Notes: generated from the letters alone by a model not told the origin. Shown: positions 35,204-44,530, numbered from the stretch's first letter. The stretch: DNA of 64,000 nucleotides from CAVPTL01 sp963729195 (GCA_963729195.1 CAVSNF010000027.1:1-64000); one strand, 5' to 3'. Translations and numbers: made by a program.

Positions 35204-37031
35204 AGGACGTCGAGGACGCGTTCTGGTTGCCCGAAGGGGGCGACCAGGTAGGTGCCGGCGGTGAGCTCGCGAGCCTCGGCGAGCAGCTCACGGGCCACCG
35301 CCACGCCTTCGGCCGCAGCCTGGGACTCGGCGCGGGCGAACCGCTCGAGCACGTCTTCGGGCACGGTGATACCCGGCACCTCGTTGTGCAAACGAAGCGC
35401 CAGCGTGTGACTGGTGATCGGCCACAACCCGACCAGGATCGGGATCGGCGGGGCACCGCCCAATCGCTCCAGCATCCCCCGCAGGGGCTTCAGGTCGAAC
35501 AGCACCTGGGTCATCGCAAAGCGCGCGCCGGCGGCCACCTTGCGGGCGAACCGCTCCAGCTCGGAACTCCATGTCGTCGGCGGTCGGGTTGACGGCCACC
35601 CCGGTAAAGAAGGCCGTCGGGGCATCCAGCGTCTTGCCGGCGCGGTCGGTGCCGCGGTTGAGTGCGGCGATGATCTCGACCAGACCGACCGCGTCCACCT
35701 GGTAGGAGGCGCCGGAGTCGCCGTGACCTCCCTGTGGGGGGTAGTCGCCGGTCACGGCCAGCACGTTTCGGATTCCGCTGGCGTGCGCTCCCAGAAGCTG
35801 TGACTCGAGCCCGCGGGCGGTGGTGTCGCGAGGCGTGAGGTGGGGGATCGTCTCGACGTCGAGGTGCTGCTGTACCAGCGTCGAGGTCATCAGCGAACTC
35901 ATCCGAGCGCGCGCCATCGGGTTGTCGTTGATGTCGAAGAACTCGACACCGCCGGCTGCGTGGATCTCTGCCGCCGTTGCCAACAGCCGCTCCAGGCTCG
36001 CGCCTTTGGGCGGGTCGAGTTCGACCGACACGACCCACTCGCCCGCCTCCAGCCGCTGCGCCAGCCGGCTCTCGGAGGCCGGTGCGGCGGGCGGGGCGGG
36101 CGGCAGCGGCTCGCGCCGGGTGAAGGTGAAGCGGGCGGGACGCTGATCGTCGACCGCGCGGCGGATGGCGGCGATGTGATGCGGCTGGGTACCGCAACAG
36201 CCGCCGACCAGATGCGCGCCCAGTGCCATCGCCTGGGCGGCGAACTCCGCGGCATAGCCCTCCGACGCATCGGGATAGAGCACGCGTCCGTCGCGGTACA
36301 TGGGCAGCCCGATGTTGGGTTGGATCGTCAGCGGAGTGATCGCCGACATCGCGCATCTCGCGCAGGCCGGCCAGCGCCGACTGTGGCCCCAGGCTGCAGT
36401 TGATGCCGACAGCCGCCACCCCCAGGGCGCCCAGCGCGCGGGCGACCTGATCGCCGCGGGCGCCGGTGACGGTCTCGCCGTCGTCCTGCACGGTGATCTG
36501 GGCGATCACCGGAAGGTCGCATTGGGCCCGCACCGCCCCGACCGCGACCACCAGCTCATCGAGGGACGTGAACGTCTCCAGCACGATCATGTCGACTCCC
36601 CGACCCGCCAGCACCGCGGCCTGCTCGCCGTACAGCGCCGCGCCGCTGGAGGTGTCGTTGCCGACGTACTCGAGTGATGTGCCCAGCGGTCCGATCGATC
36701 CGGCGATGAGCACGTCGCGGCCGGCCACCTCACGTGCGTCGCGAGCGATCTTGGCGCCGGCCGCGTTCAGCTCCACCGCCCGCGACTCGAACCGGTGGGC
36801 GCCGAGCTTGACGGCGTTGGCGCCGAAGGTGTTGGTCTGGATCACGTCCGCGCCTGCCCGGATGAAGCTGACGTGGGCCGCCAGTACTGCCTCCGGCGCC
36901 ACCACGTTTGCCTCCTCCGGAAATCGCAGCTCGGGCAACTCCAGCGACAGCAGCGACCCCAGACCGCCGTCACCCACGAGCACACCGTCGCGCAGGCGGT
37001 CGGCGGCCCTCACCACTCGACCAACCGCCAC
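35197..37031 (-). CDS. Bifunctional homocysteine S-methyltransferase / methylenetetrahydrofolate reductase, frameshifted
   Basis: A fusion of about 610 residues. The N-terminal homocysteine methyltransferase barrel has VLVGDGGLGSLLSLELPELR, DVIQTNTFGANAVKLGAHRF, the first zinc Cys in VGINCSLGPQSA and the Cys pair GGCCGTQPHHIAAI. A slip near 36350 lies between them. After a Pro/Ala linker comes the MetF-like barrel: VVSVELDPPKGASLERLLAT, FFDINDNPMARARMSS, IRNVLAVTGDYPPQGGHGDS. A second slip near 35570 precedes KVAAGARFAMTQVLFDLKPL and ILVGLWPITSHTLALRLHNE. It should make methionine and reduce methylene-THF. It overlaps the regulator gene upstream by 22 bases. Confidence 0.88.
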
Positions 37032-39706
37032 ACCCCGGGCTGTAACCCGCCCTCGTCTTCACCGATCTCCGCGAAAATCGCCACCGCCCGCTTCAGCTCC
37101 TCCATCGCCGCTTCGCTCTCACCTGCCTGGTGCAGCATGTCGGCGAGGTTATTGCGAAGCGCCGCCTCGCGGTGCCGGTCGCCCACCTCGGCGCACAGGT
37201 CGAGCGCCTCCACGATCAGCGCCCGCGCCCGGTCGAGGTCACCGTCCGCCGCGCAATCCAGCGCCAGGTTGTTGAGCGCGGCCACCTGGATGGACGAGTC
37301 GTCCAGCCCGGCGGACAGCTCCAGGCTCAACTCCAGATGCTCACGGCCGGCGCCCAGGAGGCCCAGAATGTTGTGCGCCTGGGCGGTGGCGGCTGGATCA
37401 CCCGCTTGCTCCGCCAGCTGCAGCGCCTCGGTTCCCAAACGCAGGGCCTCGCCGTCGTCCCCCCGGCGGCGGGCGACCAGGCTGCGGTCGGCCTGGATCC
37501 GCGCAGCGTCTCCTCCCAGCTGCAGGGCCGCCTGGTAGTGGAGCTCGGCCAGATCCCACTCGCTGCGGCGCTCGTGCACCGAGCCCAGCTTCTGTTCGAG
37601 CTCCGCCATGTGATCGGGCTGGGCCAGTGCCGCCGCCGCCTCGTAGGCCGACACCGCCGCCCGGTACTCGCCGCGCAGGGTGTGCACGTCGCCCAGGGAT
37701 TCGTGCAGGTCTCCCGGCCGGGGATGTCCCAGCGCGAGCGCGGTGCGGTAGTGATCCAGCGCCTCGGCGGTGGCCGCCAAGTCGCGGGCGCGGTCACCCG
37801 CGGCCAGGTAGGACTCGGCCGCCTCCGGCGCCCGTCCAGCCAGCTCGAGGTGGCGTGCGATCAGCGCCGGATCGCCGCGGCCGACGGCCAGCACCTCTGC
37901 CACCCGCCCGTGCAGCAGCCGCCGGCGGGCCAGCCCTGCCCGCTGCTCGACCATCATCCGCAGGCGTTCGTGGGCGAAGTCGTACTGGGCGTCGCGCTCG
38001 ACGATCAGCCCGCGCGTCTCGAGCTCCTCCAGGCCGCTGACCACCTCGTCGTCGGAGCGGCCACTTGTCGCCCGCACCGTCTCGACGTCGAAGGTGCGGC
38101 CGATCACCGCTGCGGCGGCCAGCACCTGGGAGGCCGCCTCGGTGACCGCGTCCAGGCGGGCGCTGAAGACCTCCTGCGCTCCCGGCCCGGGGAGACGCTC
38201 GGCGTCACCGGTCACCAGCAGTTCGGCGAGGTACAGCGGCAGGCCCTCGCTCTCGGTGAACAGTCGATCGGCCACCGTCTCGTCCAGGCCGGCTGCCCGC
38301 GCCAGCTCTTCCACGTCGGCTGCGGTCAGCCGGGCCAGGGTGACCCGGTCGCCCAGCTCGGCGAAGTGCGCGCAGGCGTGGTCGGGGTCGGGCTCGTCCG
38401 TGCGCCGGGCGGTCAGCAGCAGCACCCGCCGTCCCTCGAGGCGCCGGCCGATATAGGTGAGTGCATCGACCGACGCGGGATCGCTGGCGTGCAGGTCGTC
38501 CACGAACACGATCCCCGGGGCTCTGGCGTCGCCGACGGCTGTCAGCAGCTGGCCGGCGGCGTCGAGGAAGCGCTGGCGGGCGCCGGGCTCGCCCAGCGCC
38601 GTTGCGGGCGGCTGGCCGAGTTCAGGCAGCAGCCGGGCGGCCTCGGCTCGACAGTGCTCGGGGATGTCGTCGCCACTCACCTCCACGGCGGCCCGCAGGA
38701 GCTGGGCGAACACGCCGTAGGCAAGGCCGCGCTCGCCAGCGTGGGCGTGCGCCGACACCACCTGTGCACCGGCTCCGGCCCGCGCGCGCAGAAACTCCTC
38801 CGCCAGCCGCGTCTTGCCGACTCCCGACTCTCCCTCGACCACAACCACGCGACCGTCGGCGGCGATCGAGTCGTAGCCGGCGGCCAACGACCTCCAGGAG
38901 CCGCCACGACCCACCAGCGGCTGTGACGGCGTCGGTGCCGCCGCGGCCGTGGTCATCGGCTCCGGCGCCCGGCCCTCGTTGACCGCGTTGTACAGCTCGG
39001 TGGTCTCGGCCAGCGGGCCGACCCCCAGCTCCCGGTCGAGCGTGCGTACGCATTCGCGGTATTGGGCGAGCGCGTCGCCGCGTCTGCCCGCGCTTGCATA
39101 CAGCTCGATCAGGCGCCGGTGGGCGGGCTCGTGCAGGGGGTCGAGTGCCAGTCGCTGCTCGGCCCGGGCCACAGCCTGGTCGTAGTGACCAGTCGCCGCC
39201 AGCGCTTCGACCAGCCGGTCGAGCGTGGTTGCCAGCTCGCGGCGGACACCGTCGGCGGCGATCCGCTGCCAGTCGTCGAACTCGGCACTGTCGCGCACCG
39301 AGAAGCCTGCCAGCAGGTCGCCTCGATGCAGGTCGACGGCGGCGGTCAGCTGTTGCACCGTCGCGTCCGGATCACCGGCGGCGCGGCGGAACTCCGCCAG
39401 ATCGAACCACGCCTGCTCGAGGTTCAGCGCGATCGTTCCCCGATCGCTGGCCAGCCATTCCCCGCCCAGGGAGGTGCGCAGCGTCGAGAGCGTTCGCCGC
39501 AGTGCCGCGCGAGAACGCTCGCCGTCGTACTCCGGCCACAGCAGGGTGGCGATGATGTCGCGGCTTTGGACGTGACCCGAGACGGCGACGTAGGCCAGGA
39601 TCGCGGTCGCCTTGCGGGTGTCCACCGCCAGCGGGCGCCCGTCGAGTTCCACGACAGGGGGGCCGAGAAGTGAGATTCTGAGCGGAGCGATAGGCAAGTT
39701 TGACAT
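37010..39706 (-). CDS. SARP/BTAD-domain transcriptional regulator with AAA ATPase and TPR repeats
   Basis: A regulator of about 898 residues. The N-terminal winged helix (residues about 8-95, LRISLLGPPVVELDGRPLAV, LLWPEYDGERSRAALRRTLS) is followed by a bacterial transcriptional activation domain (LAGFSVRDSAEFDDWQRIAA, LYASAGRRGDALAQYRECVR). A STAND-type ATPase follows: Walker A GESGVGKTRLAEEFLRA and Walker B GIVFVDDLHASDPAS. The C-terminal third has TPR-like helical repeats. Such proteins integrate signals and activate secondary or primary metabolism genes. The first ATGs at 39715 and 39706 are close; 39706 is preferred. Its end overlaps the methyltransferase-reductase gene. Confidence 0.88.
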   Translation of the reverse strand: MSNLPIAPLRISLLGPPVVELDGRPLAVDTRKATAILAYVAVSGHVQSRDIIATLLWPEYDGERSRAALRRTLSTLRTSLGGEWLASDRGTIALNLEQAWFDLAEFRRAAGDPDATVQQLTAAVDLHRGDLLAGFSVRDSAEFDDWQRIAADGVRRELATTLDRLVEALAATGHYDQAVARAEQRLALDPLHEPAHRRLIELYASAGRRGDALAQYRECVRTLDRELGVGPLAETTELYNAVNEGRAPEPMTTAAAAPTPSQPLVGRGGSWRSLAAGYDSIAADGRVVVVEGESGVGKTRLAEEFLRARAGAGAQVVSAHAHAGERGLAYGVFAQLLRAAVEVSGDDIPEHCRAEAARLLPELGQPPATALGEPGARQRFLDAAGQLLTAVGDARAPGIVFVDDLHASDPASVDALTYIGRRLEGRRVLLLTARRTDEPDPDHACAHFAELGDRVTLARLTAADVEELARAAGLDETVADRLFTESEGLPLYLAELLVTGDAERLPGPGAQEVFSARLDAVTEAASQVLAAAAVIGRTFDVETVRATSGRSDDEVVSGLEELETRGLIVERDAQYDFAHERLRMMVEQRAGLARRRLLHGRVAEVLAVGRGDPALIARHLELAGRAPEAAESYLAAGDRARDLAATAEALDHYRTALALGHPRPGDLHESLGDVHTLRGEYRAAVSAYEAAAALAQPDHMAELEQKLGSVHERRSEWDLAELHYQAALQLGGDAARIQADRSLVARRRGDDGEALRLGTEALQLAEQAGDPAATAQAHNILGLLGAGREHLELSLELSAGLDDSSIQVAALNNLALDCAADGDLDRARALIVEALDLCAEVGDRHREAALRNNLADMLHQAGESEAAMEELKRAVAIFAEIGEDEGGLQPGVWRLVEW

Positions 39707-39727
39707 GTAACGCAACGGTTGGATAGT
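39700..39727 (+). promoter_or_regulatory. Possible sigma70-type promoter for the SpoIIE module
   Basis: TTGACA at 39700-39705 and GATAGT at 39722-39727 are 16 bp apart, about 54 bp upstream of the small membrane-protein gene. The -35 box overlaps the start of the divergent SARP gene. Confidence 0.35.
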
Positions 39728-39780
39728 CGAACCGAGCGGTCGTAACGTTCTCGGAACGGTCGCGCGGCGAAAGTGGTGGA

Positions 39781-40014
39781 GTGGCAGTCACAAACCGGAT
39801 CAGTCAGCGCACGGCTCGGTGGATCGCGTGGCCGGTGTTCGCGCTCACCCTGGTGCTGTTCGTGATCAACGCCGCCTACGGGTATCTGGGCCGGAATCTC
39901 CACTCCGATTCCTTGCTCACCACAGTCCACAACACCGTCCAGCCGCGATCCGCATCGCTCTGGCTTCGTTCCGTAACGATTTCGGAGCGCTCACCCGGTA
40001 CAACGGAGGCATGA
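39781..40014 (+). CDS. Small single-pass membrane protein coupled to SpoIIE gene
   Basis: A 77-codon frame with GTG start at 39781 behind GTGGTGGA. It has one clear membrane helix (WIAWPVFALTLVLFVINAAY, residues 14-33), then a polar tail. Its TGA stop overlaps the ATG of the SpoIIE gene (ATGA at 40011). The helix resembles the first transmembrane helix of larger membrane sensors, so this may be the remnant N-terminus of a longer sensor once joined to the phosphatase, or a genuine small partner. No family was recognised. Confidence 0.5.
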   Translation: MAVTNRISQRTARWIAWPVFALTLVLFVINAAYGYLGRNLHSDSLLTTVHNTVQPRSASLWLRSVTISERSPGTTEA

Positions 40015-41615
40015 CAGTGCTCACCCACACACTTCGCCGAGTGGTTCTGCGAAAGCCGGCCACTCCCGCGGCGCCGGAAACCGCCGAGATCGAGACCGCA
40101 CCCACGCCGGTGTCCGCACCCGGTCCCGAACTGGAGATTGCCCCCAACGACCCGATCATCGCCTACCTGCAAGGCGCCCCCGGCGCGGTCGAGCTGAAGC
40201 ACCTCGAGCTCGAGTCGCCGGCGCTGGAGCGGATGCGCGAGCAGGGAATCACGATGGTCGTCCCGCTCGTGACCCAGGGCGAGCTGATCGGCCTGCTCAA
40301 CCTCGGCCCGCGCCTGTCCGACCAGGAGTACTCGCCAGACGACCGGCGGCTGCTCGAGAGCCTCGCCTCGCAGGCCGCTCCGGCGGTCAAGGTCGGCCAG
40401 CTGGTACGCGAGCAGGAGACCGAGATCCGTGAGCGCGAGCGGATCGAGCAGGAGCTGCACGTCGCCCAGCTGATCCAGCAGAACTTCCTGCCCCGCACCC
40501 TGCCGAACCTGCCCGGGTGGCAGGTGGCCGCCTACTACCGGCCGGCGCGCACGGTGGGCGGTGACTTCTACGACTTCATCGAGCTGCCAGACGGGCTGAT
40601 CGGCCTGGTCGTCGGCGACGTGACCGACAAGGGCATCCCGGCCGCGATGGTGATGGCCGCCACCCGAAGCGTGCTGCGGGCCGCCGCCCAGCGGCTGCTC
40701 GATCCCGGCGAGGTGCTGCAGCGGGTCAACGACCACATCTGCCCCGAGATCCCGCCCAACATGTTCGTCACCTGCTTCTACGGGGTGCTCGACCCCTCCA
40801 GCGGACGGCTGCGGTACGCCAACGCCGGCCACAACCTGCCGTTTGTCTCCACCGCCGGTGAGGCGTCGGAGCTGCGCGCGACCGGCATGCCGCTCGGCCT
40901 CATGCCCGACATGAACTACGAGGTGTGCGAGGCGGTGCTCGAGCCCGGAGCCAGCGTGCTGATGTACAGCGACGGCCTGGTCGAGGCGCATGCACCCGAT
41001 CGGGACATGTTCGGCAACGACCGCGTGATCGCGCGGCTCGCAACCGGAGTGGTGGCGCAGGACCTGATCGACGATCTGGTGACCCAGCTCGACCGCTTCA
41101 CCGGCGATGAGAGCGAGCAGGAGGACGACATCACGCTGGTCGCACTCGAGCGCAGCGCTCACGCCGGTCAGTTCACGGTGCTGGACGAGTTCACGGTCGA
41201 GAGCAAGCCCGGCAACGAGCGCCAGGCGATCGACCGGGTGGCCGCGGCGGTGGCCGACGTGCCGATCTCACCGGCGCGGCTGGAGCGGCTCAAGACCGCC
41301 ACCGGCGAGGCCACCATGAACGCGATGGAGCACGGCAACAAGTATCAGCCCGACGTGGTGGTCGAGGTGTCGGTGTCGGCCTCGGAGGCGGCGGTGTGTG
41401 TGCGCATCACCGACCAGGGCGGCGATCACGCGGTCGAACCCGCGGATGACCCCGATCTGGACGCCAAGCTCGAAGGGCTGCAGTCGCCCCGCGGCTGGGG
41501 CATGTTCCTGATCAAGAACATGGTGGACGAGGTACGCGATTCCCACGATGGACATCACCACACGCTGGAGCTGATCCTGCGTCTGAGAGGAGAGGATGAT
41601 GGCGCCCAAACTTGA
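40011..41615 (+). CDS. SpoIIE/RsbU PP2C phosphatase fused to HATPase_c anti-sigma kinase domain
   Basis: A 534-residue signalling protein. Residues about 60-130 are the end of a GAF domain (MVVPLVTQGELIGLLNLGPR). After a coiled linker, a PP2C-type SpoIIE phosphatase runs from about 150 to 380, with ARTVGGDFYDFIELPDG and VVGDVTDKGIPAAMVMAATR, both carrying metal-binding Asp. The C-terminus (about 390-525) is a GHKL kinase like RsbW/SpoIIAB, with N-box TGEATMNAMEHGNKYQPD, G1 ITDQGG and G2 SPRGWGMFLIKNMVDEV. So the phosphatase for STAS proteins and the kinase are in one chain. ATG 40011 is close to GGAGG; GTG 40017 has better spacing. Confidence 0.9.
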   Translation: MTVLTHTLRRVVLRKPATPAAPETAEIETAPTPVSAPGPELEIAPNDPIIAYLQGAPGAVELKHLELESPALERMREQGITMVVPLVTQGELIGLLNLGPRLSDQEYSPDDRRLLESLASQAAPAVKVGQLVREQETEIRERERIEQELHVAQLIQQNFLPRTLPNLPGWQVAAYYRPARTVGGDFYDFIELPDGLIGLVVGDVTDKGIPAAMVMAATRSVLRAAAQRLLDPGEVLQRVNDHICPEIPPNMFVTCFYGVLDPSSGRLRYANAGHNLPFVSTAGEASELRATGMPLGLMPDMNYEVCEAVLEPGASVLMYSDGLVEAHAPDRDMFGNDRVIARLATGVVAQDLIDDLVTQLDRFTGDESEQEDDITLVALERSAHAGQFTVLDEFTVESKPGNERQAIDRVAAAVADVPISPARLERLKTATGEATMNAMEHGNKYQPDVVVEVSVSASEAAVCVRITDQGGDHAVEPADDPDLDAKLEGLQSPRGWGMFLIKNMVDEVRDSHDGHHHTLELILRLRGEDDGAQT

Positions 41616-41952
41616 GGCGACGGTAACCCCGAGCGGCGACGGTGTCGTGATCGAGCTGACCGGCGACATCGACGGCAGCGCCCGCGACGCACTCGAGGCC
41701 GCGTATGGCAAAGCCGCCGGCGACGGAGCCCTGACGCTCGGGTTCTCTGGAGTCGAATACATCAACTCGACCGGGATCGCGCTGATCGTGGGCCTGCTCG
41801 CCCGCGCCCGTGCCGAGGGTCGCGAGGTCAGCGCGCGCGGCCTGTCTGAGCATTACCGCGAGATCTTCGAGATCACGCGGCTGTCCGATTTCATCACCAT
41901 CCTTGCGGACGAGCCGGCAACGGTCGCCGCAGACCACGGAGGAGACCGATGA
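41596..41952 (+). CDS. STAS-domain anti-sigma factor antagonist, copy 1
   Basis: A 118-residue single STAS domain, RsbV/SpoIIAA type. The loop FSGVEYINSTGIALIVGLLA carries the phosphorylatable Ser in the NSTG motif before the second helix. The phosphorylated form would be inactive and reset by the SpoIIE domain encoded just upstream. It overlaps the end of that gene by 20 bases, or 17 from the second ATG at 41599, and the next gene by ATGA, so the three are coupled. Confidence 0.9.
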   Translation: MMAPKLEATVTPSGDGVVIELTGDIDGSARDALEAAYGKAAGDGALTLGFSGVEYINSTGIALIVGLLARARAEGREVSARGLSEHYREIFEITRLSDFITILADEPATVAADHGGDR

Positions 41953-42299
41953 CCGAAACCGTAACCCCGCTCGTAGTGCGCACGCCTGCTCCAGGCGTGA
42001 GTGTGATCGAGCTCGTCGGCGAGGTGACGGGCGCCAGTGAGACCGCGCTCGGAGACGCCTGGGATCGCGCCGCCGGCGGCGATATCAAAGCCGTGATCCT
42101 GAGTTTTGACGGACTCGAGTACATGAACTCGAGTGGCATCGGATTGCTCGTCACGCTGTTGGTGCGAGCCAACCGGATGCACCAGAAGATGCTGGCCTGC
42201 GGCCTGTCCGAGCATTACCGCCAGATCCTCGAACTGACCCGCCTCGACGAGGCGATCTCCATCCATGAAGACGAGGCTGCTGCGATCGCCGCAGCCTGA
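41949..42299 (+). CDS. STAS-domain anti-sigma factor antagonist, copy 2
   Basis: A 116-residue STAS protein, similar to the previous gene: SFDGLEYMNSSGIGLLVTLL matches the phosphorylation loop (Ser in NSSG), and both share ACGLSEHYRQILELTRL/ ARGLSEHYREIFEITRL near the end. Tandem duplication is evident. Two antagonists beside one fused phosphatase-kinase could bind different partners. The ATG overlaps the previous stop (ATGA). Confidence 0.9.
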   Translation: MTETVTPLVVRTPAPGVSVIELVGEVTGASETALGDAWDRAAGGDIKAVILSFDGLEYMNSSGIGLLVTLLVRANRMHQKMLACGLSEHYRQILELTRLDEAISIHEDEAAAIAAA

Positions 42300-42315
42300 C
42301 CGGAAGGACAGTGAC

Positions 42316-43053
42316 ATGAGCACACCCCCCGAACACCGGGATGCCGCCGCATGGGCGCCGCCCGTCGAGCGCCTGGAGGTGACCGAGGCCGAGCGCGGAA
42401 AGCGTGGCATCAACGTCGCCGGCCGGCGACAGACCTCGCCGCTGCAGGGCTTCGGCCAGATGTGGCAGAAGACCTATCGAACGCCGCTGCGCGGCTCGAC
42501 CGCGAGTCCGCAAGAGGTGATCGTCGAGTGGAAGGCACACTTCCCCGAGTTCTGGCCGAAGGGCAACAACTTCTTTGCCCCGCTGGCCGGGATCAACCCC
42601 GGTGAGGTCGCCGCGATCGATCTGGGCATGCCCGGCGGGATGAAGCTCTCGACCGGAGTGCTGGTGCTCTACGCCGATGCCGAGTCGTTCACGCTGATGA
42701 CGCCGCAGGGGCACATGTTCGCCGGCTGGATCACCTTCAGCGCGTTCATCGAGGACGGCCTCACGTGGGCGCAGGCGCAGGTGCTGATGCGCGCCGGCGA
42801 CCCGCTGTATGAGATCGGGATGACCATGGGCGGACACAAGAAAGAGGACGCGCACTGGTCGCACACGCTGACTCGGCTGGCCGAGCACATGGGCGCCGAG
42901 GCCGACGTGACGGCACAGTCGGTGTGCGTCGATCGCGGCCGCCAATGGTCGAAGGCATCCAACGTGTGGCACAACGCTGGTATACGGTCCGGGGTGTATA
43001 TGACCGGTGCCCCTGTCCGCTTGATCGCCCGCCCGTTCCGCCGGAGTGGCTGA
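42316..43053 (+). CDS. Conserved hypothetical protein of the SpoIIE module
   Basis: A 245-residue soluble protein starting at ATG 42316 after GGAAGG. It has no signal or membrane segment. Distinct stretches are GFGQMWQKTYRTPLRGSTAS, EWKAHFPEFWPKGNNFFAPL, MKLSTGVLVLYADAESFTLM and SKASNVWHNAGIRSGVYMTG, rich in aromatic residues. I know similar conserved actinobacterial hypotheticals but no function; a steroid/lipid-binding-like fold is conceivable only. It lies 16 bp after the second STAS gene and overlaps the next gene by 8 bases. Confidence 0.75.
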   Translation: MSTPPEHRDAAAWAPPVERLEVTEAERGKRGINVAGRRQTSPLQGFGQMWQKTYRTPLRGSTASPQEVIVEWKAHFPEFWPKGNNFFAPLAGINPGEVAAIDLGMPGGMKLSTGVLVLYADAESFTLMTPQGHMFAGWITFSAFIEDGLTWAQAQVLMRAGDPLYEIGMTMGGHKKEDAHWSHTLTRLAEHMGAEADVTAQSVCVDRGRQWSKASNVWHNAGIRSGVYMTGAPVRLIARPFRRSG

Positions 43054-44455
43054 AGCAGCGTACGACGCGGTCGTCGTTGGGGCCGGCCCCAACGGCTTGG
43101 CGGCCGCGATCGAGTTGGCGCGGGCAGGGCGCTCGGTGTGCGTGCTGGAACGCTCCACGGATGTGGGGGGCGGAACCCGCACGGCCGAGCTGACCCTGCC
43201 CGGCTACCTCCACGATGTCTGCTCGGCGATCCATCCGCTGGGTCTGGGCTCACCGTTCTTGCAGCGGCTGCCGCTGGCCGAACACGGGCTTGAGTACCTC
43301 CAGCCCGAGATCGCCGCCGCCCACCCGCTGGACGACGGCAGTGCGGTGGTGTTGCAGCGATCGGTGTCCGAAACTGCCGCCGGGCTGGGCGTCGACGCTC
43401 GCAGCTACGAGTCGCTGATGGGCCCGCTGGTGCGCGACTGGGACGAGATCGCCGATCTGGTGCTGGGGCCGCCGCGGCTGCCGCGGCATCCGCTGTCGGC
43501 GGCCCGTTTTGCCCGGCACGGACTGTTCAGCGCGTCGCTGCTGGCCCGCCGCTTTCGGGGTGAGCGGGCGCGGGCGCTGCTGGCGGGCATGGCCGCCCAT
43601 TCGATGTTGCCGTTGAACCGGCCGCCGACGGCAGCGTTTGCGCTGGTCTTGCTCGGCTTGGGACACAGCGTGGGATGGCCGGTGGCGCGCGGCGGCTCGC
43701 AGGCGATCACCGAGGCGATGGCCGGGTATCTGCGATCGCTGGGCGGAGTGATCGAGCTGGAGCGTGAGGTCACGTCGATGGCCGATCTGCCGCCGGCCGA
43801 CAAGGTGTTGTTCGACGTGACTCCGCGCCAGCTGCTCGCCATCGCTGGGGACGAGCTGCCGTCGGGGTACCGCGCAGGGCTCAGCCGGTTTCGCTACGGG
43901 CCGGGCGTGTTCAAGCTCGACTACGCCCTGTCGGGGCCGGTGCCGTGGCTGGCCGAGGAGTGCCGCCGGGCGACCACCGTGCACCTGGGCGGGAGCTTCG
44001 AGCAGATCGCTGCGGCGGAGCGGATCGCATCCGGCGGAGGACATTCGCCGCGGCCCTACGTACTGGTCGCCCAGCAGAGCCTGATCGACCCGACTCGCGC
44101 ACCCGCGGGGCACCACACGTTGTGGGCGTACTGCCATGTCCCCAACGGCAGCGAGGTGGACATGAGCGACGCCGTGGAGGGGCAGATCGAGCGCTTTGCG
44201 CCGGGCTTCCGCGATCTGGTGCTGGCGCGCGCGGTGCGGGGGCCGGCCGAGATGGAGGCCGAGAACCCCAACTACATCGGTGGCGACATCAACGGCGGCC
44301 TGGGAGACCTGCGCCAGGTCTTGGCCCGCCCGGTGCCGCGCATCTCGCCCTATGCGACTCCCAACCCCCGGATCTTCCTGTGCTCCTCATCGACGCCCCC
44401 CGGCGGCGGCGTCCACGGAATGTGCGGCTACCACGCCGCCCGCGCGGCCCTGTGA
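43046..44455 (+). CDS. Phytoene dehydrogenase-like FAD oxidoreductase
   Basis: A 469-residue flavoprotein of the CrtI/PYROXD2-like group. The N-terminal FAD-binding motif is VVVGAGPNGLAAAIELARAG, followed by VLERSTDVGGGTRTAELTLP. LPGYLHDVCSAIHPLGLGSP is typical of the PYROXD2-type branch. Near the C-terminus IFLCSSSTPPGGGVHGMCGY is the second FAD-contact motif. No carotenoid genes are close, so a desaturase role is uncertain. GTG 43046 is the start; the TGA stop is inside palindrome copy 3. Confidence 0.85.
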   Translation: MAEAAYDAVVVGAGPNGLAAAIELARAGRSVCVLERSTDVGGGTRTAELTLPGYLHDVCSAIHPLGLGSPFLQRLPLAEHGLEYLQPEIAAAHPLDDGSAVVLQRSVSETAAGLGVDARSYESLMGPLVRDWDEIADLVLGPPRLPRHPLSAARFARHGLFSASLLARRFRGERARALLAGMAAHSMLPLNRPPTAAFALVLLGLGHSVGWPVARGGSQAITEAMAGYLRSLGGVIELEREVTSMADLPPADKVLFDVTPRQLLAIAGDELPSGYRAGLSRFRYGPGVFKLDYALSGPVPWLAEECRRATTVHLGGSFEQIAAAERIASGGGHSPRPYVLVAQQSLIDPTRAPAGHHTLWAYCHVPNGSEVDMSDAVEGQIERFAPGFRDLVLARAVRGPAEMEAENPNYIGGDINGGLGDLRQVLARPVPRISPYATPNPRIFLCSSSTPPGGGVHGMCGYHAARAAL

Positions 44456-44482
44456 ATAATTGGTGCCGGCACCAATTATCAC
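44452..44482. repeat. GGTGCC palindrome, copy 3
   Basis: GTGAATAATTGGTGCC meets GGCACCAATTATCAC directly at its centre; the arms match except for one A missing on the right. It includes the stop codon of the phytoene-dehydrogenase-like gene. Copy 4 follows 11 bp later. Confidence 0.8.
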
Positions 44483-44493
44483 TCGGGGCGCGG

Positions 44494-44530
44494 GTGGTGA
44501 ATAACGGTGCCTGGCACCGTTATTCACCAC
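44494..44530. repeat. GGTGCC palindrome, copy 4 (perfect)
   Basis: GTGGTGAATAACGGTGCC and GGCACCGTTATTCACCAC, 18 bases each, are exact reverse complements around one T. It ends at the base before the SDR stop codon. The inner 15 bases of each arm match the family consensus GTGAATAACGGTGCC. Confidence 0.85.

Noticed and set aside
37130..38926. 598-codon plus-strand open frame opposite the SARP regulator
   Set aside because: Shadow of a clear BTAD-ATPase gene; composition is repetitive Gln/Arg/Gly.
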